Source: Bacteroidales bacterium
GTDB taxonomy: Bacteria > Bacteroidota > Bacteroidia > Bacteroidales > UBA12481
Assembly (NCBI GenBank): GCA_028707745.1
Contig: JAQWAJ010000043.1
Span: 1-9,212 of the forward strand
Direction: 5' to 3'
Length of the DNA stretch: 9,212 nucleotides
The notes under the pieces are model-generated. The model made no database searches. It was not told the DNA's origin and saw only the letters and a program-made list of their open reading frames with translations. The position numbers were made by a program, and so were the translations under genes. Positions 1-5,502 of this stretch are shown here, one piece after another. Each line of letters starts with the position of its first letter. The stretch's first letter is position 1.

Positions 1-35
1 ATAAGCATAATTTCACAGGCTTATATTTTTATATA
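1..35 (+). other. AT-rich leader upstream of the CDF gene
   Basis: Only 35 bases precede the transporter start. They contain a 6-bp inverted repeat, ATAAGC at 1-6 and GCTTAT at 19-24, with a 12-base loop. A TATATTTT at 22-29 is one base off the Bacteroidota -7 box TAnnTTTG. It lies so close to the start codon that it would give a nearly leaderless transcript, and any -33 element would lie before the window or in its first bases. The stretch could be promoter, operator or the end of an upstream terminator; the window edge prevents a decision. Confidence 0.2.
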
Positions 36-899
36 ATGCCTGCTCAAAAGAACCAAAAGACACAAGTTGCCCGGTTATCGGTGTTTTCAAATTCATTTTT
101 GATTGCGCTAAAGGTAGGCGCCGGCATCTTAAGCGGTTCAGTCAGTATCATATCTGAAGCCATCCACTCTTCGATGGATCTTCTGGCATCCTGCATTGCC
201 TATTTTGCGGTCAAAGTCTCGGACACACCATCCGATGAAAAGCACAATTACGGTCACGGAAAAATTGAAAATGTTTCCGGTGTCATCGAAGGTATGCTGA
301 TTTTTATTGCTGCCGGATGGATCATCATCGAAGCCGTTAAAAAGCTGACGAATCCTGAACCGGTAGAATCACTTGGAATTGGCAGCATTGTCATGCTCAT
401 TTCTGCCGGGGTAAATATTCTGGTTTCGAGAAAGCTTTATAAAACAGCGAAACTGACCCATTCTGTTGCCCTTGAAGCCGATGCACTTCACCTGAAGACT
501 GATGTACTGACTTCATTTGGGGTAGCTGCAGGATTGATCCTCATCATGATAACCAAAATATTGTGGTTTGACCCGATCATCGCCATGATTGTTGCTCTGA
601 TGATTATCAGGGAATCGTTTGATTTGCTGAAAAGGGCTTTCTGGCCGTTACTTGATGTAGCGTGGGATAAAGAGGAGCTCGAGAAGCTGAACAAGATATT
701 TAAGGAGATGGATGTCAAACAACATGACGTGAAAACCCGGAAAGCCGGAAATTATCGGTTCATCGATTTCCATATTGTGATGCCTCCGGAAATTCCGTTC
801 GAGCAGGTACACGATTTTTGCAGTCTGATCGAAAGTGAGATTCAACGGACATTCGAAAATGTTCAGGTCACCATCCACCCCGAGCCCTTCGATCACTGA
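36..899 (+). CDS. Cation diffusion facilitator family transporter (probably zinc efflux)
   Basis: A 287-residue inner-membrane transporter of the CDF family, which exports divalent metals such as Zn(II) in exchange for protons. About six hydrophobic segments occupy residues 12-200, followed by a cytoplasmic metal-binding domain at about 210-287. The transport site is visible as H44xxxD48 in TM2 and H152xxxD156 in TM5. This HD/HD arrangement is typical of zinc-selective members; Mn-type members usually have DD/DD and YiiP/FieF has DD/HD. In the C-terminal domain, H246, H259 and H281 (in HPEP) match the positions that bind structural zinc in YiiP. Length is normal for the family. The ATG at 36 is directly preceded by an AT-rich stretch and leaves a normal short cytoplasmic N-terminus. 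The gene converges with the radical SAM gene, 20 bases away. Family assignment is firm; zinc specificity is inferred from the site residues. Confidence 0.93.
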   Translation: MPAQKNQKTQVARLSVFSNSFLIALKVGAGILSGSVSIISEAIHSSMDLLASCIAYFAVKVSDTPSDEKHNYGHGKIENVSGVIEGMLIFIAAGWIIIEAVKKLTNPEPVESLGIGSIVMLISAGVNILVSRKLYKTAKLTHSVALEADALHLKTDVLTSFGVAAGLILIMITKILWFDPIIAMIVALMIIRESFDLLKRAFWPLLDVAWDKEELEKLNKIFKEMDVKQHDVKTRKAGNYRFIDFHIVMPPEIPFEQVHDFCSLIESEIQRTFENVQVTIHPEPFDH

Positions 900-919
900 T
901 CCTGATCCAATTATCCCAT

Positions 920-1882
920 TCAGGCTTTATAAAGCCGGCCTTGCCAGGTGTTTCTTATGATCATCTCCTTTTCTATTTTTGAGACGATTTCAAAGTTTTT
1001 CAGTCCCCAACGCTTACCTGCGATCAAATCAGGAGGAGATGTACCGGCAAATCGCTCAACAACCATTGAAGGATTTAGCAATTCGAGAAAGCGGATAATC
1101 AGATCGATATATTCTGTGGCCGTAAAAGAGACAAAATCCTGCGGTGATTTCAAAAATTCAGATTCCATCGGTGTTCCCCGGATGATCTGCAGCTGATGAA
1201 TTTTTAGCAAAGTCAGTGGTAGTGTGCTCAGCTTCCTGGCATGGTTAAGCATGTCATCCGGGTCCTCCCCCGGTAATCCGAGAATCAGGTGAGCACCCAC
1301 AGGAATACCTATATTGGCAGTCATCCCAATCGCGTTGATACAATCCCGATAATCATGACCACGGTTAATCCGGGTCAGGGTTCTGTCTAAGGTTGACTCG
1401 ATTCCATATTCAACAGAGACGTAGCATTGCTGCGATAATTCCTTTAAAAAAAAGAGCAACTCCTCATCTATGCAGTCCGGGCGCGTACCCACCACAATTC
1501 CTGAAATACCCGGGTGGTTAACAGCCTCAAAGTACAGGGTTTTCAGATGGTCAAGAGCGGCGTATGTGTTTGTATAGGCTTGAAAATAGGCCAGATAACG
1601 CATATCAGGATATTTGGCAGCAAAAAATGCCATCCCCTGATCAATTTGCTGACTGACAGATAATTCTGACGAGCAATAGGCCGGATTGAATGTTTTATTG
1701 TTACAAAAGGTACAACCACCGATACCTTTTGTTCCATCACGGTTGGGACAGGTAAAACCTGCATCAATGGAGAGTTTTTGAACCCTTGTCCCAAACTTTT
1801 GCTTGATGTACCCCGATAAATTATTGAATCTCCGGGAGTGACCCCAGGGAAAATCGTGACCGCTTTTCAGGCTGTCATTCAT
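920..1882 (-). CDS. TIGR01212-family radical SAM protein (YhcC/YtqA-like)
   Basis: A 320-residue cytoplasmic radical SAM enzyme. The cluster motif is C45-x11-C57-x2-C60, inside CPNRDGTKGIGGCTFC, instead of the common Cx3Cx2C. This longer spacing plus the PNRDG sequence is diagnostic of the Elp3-like TIGR01212 group that includes E. coli YhcC and B. subtilis YtqA. Other radical SAM core features are VEYGIES at about 157-163 and the GAHLILGLPGE strand at 196-206. Length is close to E. coli YhcC. As I recall, YtqA has been linked to wobble-uridine modification in tRNA; whether that holds here is unknown, and no partner methyltransferase gene is present in the window. It is the last gene of the four-gene operon, and its ATG overlaps the end of the methylglyoxal synthase gene by 8 bases, suggesting translational coupling. 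A perfect 14-base palindrome covers its last codons. Confidence 0.92.
   Translation of the reverse strand: MNDSLKSGHDFPWGHSRRFNNLSGYIKQKFGTRVQKLSIDAGFTCPNRDGTKGIGGCTFCNNKTFNPAYCSSELSVSQQIDQGMAFFAAKYPDMRYLAYFQAYTNTYAALDHLKTLYFEAVNHPGISGIVVGTRPDCIDEELLFFLKELSQQCYVSVEYGIESTLDRTLTRINRGHDYRDCINAIGMTANIGIPVGAHLILGLPGEDPDDMLNHARKLSTLPLTLLKIHQLQIIRGTPMESEFLKSPQDFVSFTATEYIDLIIRFLELLNPSMVVERFAGTSPPDLIAGKRWGLKNFEIVSKIEKEMIIRNTWQGRLYKA
923..936. repeat. Perfect 14-bp palindrome at the convergent gene ends
   Basis: GGCTTTATAAAGCC is its own reverse complement. It lies over the final codons of the radical SAM gene, just past the end of the CDF gene. As RNA it could form a 5-bp stem with a TATA loop on either strand. 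Neither strand has a U-run after it, so it is at best a weak two-way terminator or an mRNA 3'-end structure. It may also be chance. Confidence 0.3.
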
Positions 1883-2252
1883 TGATGATTAAAGTAGCAG
1901 AGGCCGGATTTAATGCGATCGGAATATTATTGATAACGGCAGTGCGGATCAAGGTCTGAATATCATGTTCGTGCCCATGAGGCGATTGCATATCCACAAA
2001 GAAAATCAGCTTATCGACCTCATTGTGTAAAATTTTAGCTGCGAGCAGGATATCTCCGCCTTCCGGACCATGTCCAAAAGATTCGACTTCCATTTCAAGT
2101 ACTGAATTAATTAACTGGCATGTATTGGTTGTTCCTATCAACCTATGTTTCATCAATTCTTCACGATTGTTTTTAACCCATTCGAGTAATGCGTTTTTTC
2201 GGTCATTATGAGCCACCAGTGCGATGGCTTTTGCAGGTGTACTTGTTTTCAT
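1875..2252 (-). CDS. mgsA: Methylglyoxal synthase homologue (divergent MgsA)
   Basis: A 125-residue cytoplasmic protein of the MGS-like fold. True MgsA converts dihydroxyacetone phosphate to methylglyoxal and phosphate, a bypass of lower glycolysis. It aligns without gaps to E. coli MgsA from ALVAH onward, with numbering four lower. The catalytic Asp71 is D67 (GPEGGD), and His19, Asp91, His98 and Asp101 correspond to H15, D87, H94 and D97. It ends soon after the conserved NIPIALNPASA segment, so it lacks the E. coli C-terminal extension, as several short MgsA proteins do. Two phosphate-contacting positions differ: Thr47 is N43 and Ser65 is H61, and the usual TGTTG is TTNTC. The catalytic set argues for activity, but the changed phosphate pocket leaves the substrate open. 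It lies 10 bases after the rhomboid gene and overlaps the radical SAM gene by 8 bases. Confidence 0.82.
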   Translation of the reverse strand: MKTSTPAKAIALVAHNDRKNALLEWVKNNREELMKHRLIGTTNTCQLINSVLEMEVESFGHGPEGGDILLAAKILHNEVDKLIFFVDMQSPHGHEHDIQTLIRTAVINNIPIALNPASATLIINE

Positions 2253-2262
2253 TGTTTATTAT

Positions 2263-3000
2263 TTATAACAGTTTATTTGAATCATTGTTTAAAACGCTTT
2301 GCTCTTCAGCCACTTCCGGAATTTTCTTCTTTTCAGGACCCTCGACTTCATATTCGTTCCAGGGCATTTCATCTGTCGCTTCCTGGTCGTCCTCGTTATT
2401 ACTTTCAGGTCCGGGTTCTTCCCAGAAAAGCCGTTCACCTCTGGGTCCCCTGTTACGGTAAACGAAAGCCAGAACAACTCCGGTAAGCAAACCAAAAAAA
2501 TGCGATTCAAATGAGATATTGTCTTCGAGTGGAAATATTCCCCAGACCATAGATCCATATTGAAAAGCAACCAGAAACGAAATGGCGATCAATCCGAGAT
2601 GTTTACGGATGATTCCGCTCACAAACAGAAATGAGGCTAATCCGTAAATGATTCCGCTTACTCCAACATGATACGAAGGCCTTCCAAAAATCCAGACCAT
2701 TATTCCAGTTGCCAGATAGCAGATCAGAAGAACCTTGAATGCCAGGTTCCGGTAGAAATAAAAAAGCATTGTTGACAAAGCGAAGAAAGGTAGTGAGTTG
2801 GCCACAATATGTTTGATTCCTCCGTGAATGAACGGACTAAATATAATGCCCTGAAGTCCATTTAATCGTCTTGGATTGATTCCGTGATAAACGAGACCGA
2901 GGTTCAATGTAGAATCCACGATAAAGACCAACCAGATAATCAGGAGCAACGCTCCCGGAAAGAACATGCTGATATAAAATCTTTTAACAGCAATGTCCAT
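2263..3000 (-). CDS. Rhomboid-family intramembrane serine protease with acidic C-terminal tail
   Basis: A 245-residue inner-membrane protease that cleaves transmembrane substrates within the bilayer. The catalytic serine is S115 in GVSG (113-116) and the partner histidine is H167 in SHFFG, giving the rhomboid Ser-His dyad. H64xxxN68 matches the TM2 HxxxN motif that forms the oxyanion region in GlpG. Hydrophobic segments lie at about 11-30, 65-82, 87-105, 112-130, 135-152 and 165-182, a basic six-TM rhomboid. Residues from about 192 form a hydrophilic tail rich in Glu and Asp, longer than the six-TM core needs. The start is well placed: its ATG overlaps the TAA of the threonine aldolase gene as TAATG, so the ribosome probably restarts there. 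Substrates cannot be deduced from the neighbours. Confidence 0.9.
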   Translation of the reverse strand: MDIAVKRFYISMFFPGALLLIIWLVFIVDSTLNLGLVYHGINPRRLNGLQGIIFSPFIHGGIKHIVANSLPFFALSTMLFYFYRNLAFKVLLICYLATGIMVWIFGRPSYHVGVSGIIYGLASFLFVSGIIRKHLGLIAISFLVAFQYGSMVWGIFPLEDNISFESHFFGLLTGVVLAFVYRNRGPRGERLFWEEPGPESNNEDDQEATDEMPWNEYEVEGPEKKKIPEVAEEQSVLNNDSNKLL

Positions 3001-4031
3001 TATTTCAGCAAGTTAGCGATAAGGTCGGTGAATTGAATAATATCTTCTTCAGTCGTATCCCAGGAGGTCATCCATCGAACTTCAGATATAGTTTCGTCCC
3101 AGATATAGAAGAAAAACTTTTCCTGAAGCTGTTTGATGATTTTCTCCGGAATGATGGCAAAGACCCCATTTGCCTGAACAGGCCTGCTGATTCGAATGCC
3201 GGGTATCTGCCCCGCCCTTTTAGCCAGCAACTGAGCCATAGCATTGGAATGTCCGGCATTTCGCTTCCACAGGTCATTGGTCAGCAAGGCCTCGAATTGT
3301 ACGGAAATGTAGCGCATCTTTGAAGCCAGTTGCATGCTTTGTTTCCGGTAATATTTAAATGACTCTGTCAGGCCTGGTTTGAAAAACAAGATACACTCTC
3401 CGTACATCGCGCCATTCTTAGTGCCTCCGAAAGTGAGGACATCCACTCCGGCGTCACGGGTAATGGCTCGCATCGGCACACCCAATGCAACTGCAGCATT
3501 GGCAATACGTGCCCCGTCCATGTGTAACAGTAATCCTTTATGATGTACAAAATCTGAGATTTCCCGAATTTCATCAACCGTGTACAAGGTGCCGAATTCA
3601 GTAGCCTGAGTGATGCTGACAATTCTTGGCTGGGAATGATGCTCGAAATCAATTCCACGGATATGCGGAGCTATGGCATCAACCGTAATTTTTCCGTTTT
3701 CCGCTTCAACCGGAATTAGTTTACAACCCGTGAAGAATTCCGGCGCCCCGCACTCGTCTTCCTGAATATGCGCAGATTCAGCACAAATTATGGAATGAAA
3801 CGACTGTGTCATATTTCTCAAACCCACAACGTTGGCACCAGTTCCGTTAAAAACGAAAAATGCCTCTATATCCTGCCCAAATTCATCTCTGATTTTTGTT
3901 CTGGCCCTCCGGGTAAACTCATCATCGCCGTAACCAACGGCATGTCCGGTATTGCAATCAATGATCGCCTGCATAATTTCAGGATGAACTGATGCATTGT
4001 TATCACTGGCAAATCCCCTGTTGTTCTTCAT
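3000..4031 (-). CDS. ltaE: Low-specificity L-threonine aldolase
   Basis: A 343-residue cytoplasmic PLP enzyme of the beta-eliminating lyase/threonine aldolase family, splitting L-threonine or L-allo-threonine into glycine and acetaldehyde. The PLP lysine is K205 in FGGTKNG. D172 and R175 in HMDGAR contact the cofactor pyridine nitrogen and neighbouring groups, and H88 in SAH is the likely ring-stacking histidine. FNGTGANV at 61-68 forms the cofactor phosphate loop. The N-terminal GFASDNNASVHPEI matches the usual start of the family, so the ATG at 4031 is accepted, and the length is normal. It is the first gene of the operon, preceded by a good Bacteroidota promoter. Other beta-eliminating lyases (for example aromatic amino-acid lyases) share the fold but are longer; threonine aldolase is the better match. 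Stereospecificity cannot be read from sequence. Confidence 0.91.
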   Translation of the reverse strand: MKNNRGFASDNNASVHPEIMQAIIDCNTGHAVGYGDDEFTRRARTKIRDEFGQDIEAFFVFNGTGANVVGLRNMTQSFHSIICAESAHIQEDECGAPEFFTGCKLIPVEAENGKITVDAIAPHIRGIDFEHHSQPRIVSITQATEFGTLYTVDEIREISDFVHHKGLLLHMDGARIANAAVALGVPMRAITRDAGVDVLTFGGTKNGAMYGECILFFKPGLTESFKYYRKQSMQLASKMRYISVQFEALLTNDLWKRNAGHSNAMAQLLAKRAGQIPGIRISRPVQANGVFAIIPEKIIKQLQEKFFFYIWDETISEVRWMTSWDTTEEDIIQFTDLIANLLK

Positions 4032-4048
4032 AGTTAATCTCTTTGGTG

Positions 4049-4076
4049 CAAATTTAGCTTTTATCTCCTACTGCAA
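4049..4076 (-). promoter_or_regulatory. Promoter of the threonine aldolase operon (-33 / -7 type)
   Basis: On the minus strand a perfect -7 box TAAATTTG (TAnnTTTG) occupies 4056-4049. A TTG at 4076-4074 lies 17 bases upstream, within the spacing known for the primary sigma factor of Bacteroidota. Transcription would begin near 4043-4045 and leave a leader of roughly 12-14 bases before the ATG at 4031. This is the only clear promoter for the four genes downstream. Confidence 0.6.
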
Positions 4077-4121
4077 GAGGGAATATTTATATCTTGACAT
4101 CAAAATTGAAAATACACGAAT

Positions 4122-5501
4122 ATGTTCACAAAAGAGACCTACCTCAACCGACGGGCAGCTCTTAAAAAGAGCTTTAAATCAGGCATTCTGCTTTTCCTTG
4201 GAAACGATGAAAGTCCGATGAATTATACCGATAATACCTACCATTTCAGGCAGGATAGTTCATTTCTGTATTTTTTTGGAATGGATTATGCAGGATTGGC
4301 AGGGATTATCGATCTTGATGAGGACAAGGAGATTCTATTCGGTAATGATCTGACCATTGACGACATTGTTTGGATGGGGACCCAGCCTACCCTGCCCGAA
4401 CGAGGAGCAAATTACGGGATCACACGGGTTCAGCCCATGTCACAGCTTCATGATTATTTACAAACCGCTATCAGCAAAGGCCGTCAGGTGCATTTCCTTC
4501 CGCCATACCGGCCGGAAAATAAGATTAAACTAATGGATCTGCTGGGTGTCAATCCGTCGGAAAGCAGCACCATGGCATCAGTTGAGTTTGTCAGAGCTGT
4601 TGTCAACCTGCGGAATCACAAAACTGACGAAGAGTTAATTGAAATTGAGCGGGGAGTTAACCTGTCAGTTGACATGCACGTCACCGCCATAAAGATGGCA
4701 AGGCCGGGAATGAAAGAATCCGAACTTGCCGCAGCCGTAACTCAGGTTGCCCTGGCTGCCGGTGGACAAATTTCTTTCCCGGTGACCATGACCATCAACG
4801 GGCAGACCCTTCACAATCATTATCACGGAAACATCCTGAAATCAGGCGACATGGTGTTATGCGACTGCGGTGCCGAAACGGGTTTGCACTATTGCGGCGA
4901 TCTATCGAGCACTTTCCCGGTTGATAAAACCTTCACATCCAGGCAAAAAGAGATTTATCAGATATCACTTCGGGCACATGAGGCCGCATTGGCTGCTTTA
5001 TCTCCTGGTGTCCCGTTCCGCGAGGTACATTTTGCCGCCTGCAGGGCAATTGTAAACGGTTTGAAGGAGATCAACCTGATGAAAGGAGATACCGAAGAAG
5101 CATTGGCCTCCGGTGCGCATGCCATGTTCTTTCCTTGTGGAACAGGGCACATGATGGGACTGGATGTGCATGATATGGAGGATCTTGGCGAGGTATATGT
5201 TGGATATGACGGACAGCCGAAAAGCCAACAGTTCGGATTGAAGTCGTTGAGGCTCGCCCGCCCGATGGAAGAGGGTTTCGTGTCAACCATTGAACCCGGT
5301 ATCTATTTCATTCCGGAACTCATTGCCATGTGGAAAAAAAAGGGTACCAATTCCGCATTCATAAACTTCGGGAATGTGGAGGGATACACCACATTCAGCG
5401 GGATCAGAAATGAGGAGAACATCGTCATTACTAAAGATGGATACCGGGTTTTAGGAAAAAGAAAGCCAAAAACCATTGAAGAAGTTGAATCATTAAGATA
5501 A
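4122..5501 (+). CDS. pepP: Xaa-Pro aminopeptidase (aminopeptidase P, M24B)
   Basis: A 459-residue metallopeptidase that removes the N-terminal residue before proline. Residues 1 to about 150 form the AMP_N domain (RRAALKK, FRQDSSFLYFFG). From about 175 on is the pita-bread catalytic domain. The five dinuclear metal ligands are visible: D248 (LCDCGAE), D260 (CGDLSSTFP), H343 (GTGHMMGLDVHD), E391 (STIEPGIYF) and E431 (GIRNEEN). H232/H235 in HNHYH and H350 are further conserved active-site histidines. No signal peptide is present, so it should be cytosolic, acting on proline-containing peptides. Length agrees with PepP-type enzymes. The start is supported by the family N-terminus and the AT-rich leader. 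I could not find a convincing plus-strand -33/-7 pair in the 90-base divergent region. It is followed after one base by the propeller gene. Confidence 0.94.
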   Translation: MFTKETYLNRRAALKKSFKSGILLFLGNDESPMNYTDNTYHFRQDSSFLYFFGMDYAGLAGIIDLDEDKEILFGNDLTIDDIVWMGTQPTLPERGANYGITRVQPMSQLHDYLQTAISKGRQVHFLPPYRPENKIKLMDLLGVNPSESSTMASVEFVRAVVNLRNHKTDEELIEIERGVNLSVDMHVTAIKMARPGMKESELAAAVTQVALAAGGQISFPVTMTINGQTLHNHYHGNILKSGDMVLCDCGAETGLHYCGDLSSTFPVDKTFTSRQKEIYQISLRAHEAALAALSPGVPFREVHFAACRAIVNGLKEINLMKGDTEEALASGAHAMFFPCGTGHMMGLDVHDMEDLGEVYVGYDGQPKSQQFGLKSLRLARPMEEGFVSTIEPGIYFIPELIAMWKKKGTNSAFINFGNVEGYTTFSGIRNEENIVITKDGYRVLGKRKPKTIEEVESLR

Positions 5502-5502
5502 C

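Noticed and set aside
22..29. TATATTTT as a -7 box for the CDF gene.
   Set aside because: One base off consensus, too close to the ATG for a normal leader, and the -33 position falls before the window.
4087..4095. TTATATCTTG as a plus-strand promoter for the aminopeptidase gene.
   Set aside because: Does not fit TAnnTTTG well and no TTG lies 17-23 bases upstream; the real promoter of this gene remains unseen.
4958..5290. Minus-strand open frames of up to 110 codons inside the aminopeptidase gene, and similar frames inside other genes.
   Set aside because: They lie entirely opposite well-conserved coding sequence and their translations resemble no known protein; they are shadows.
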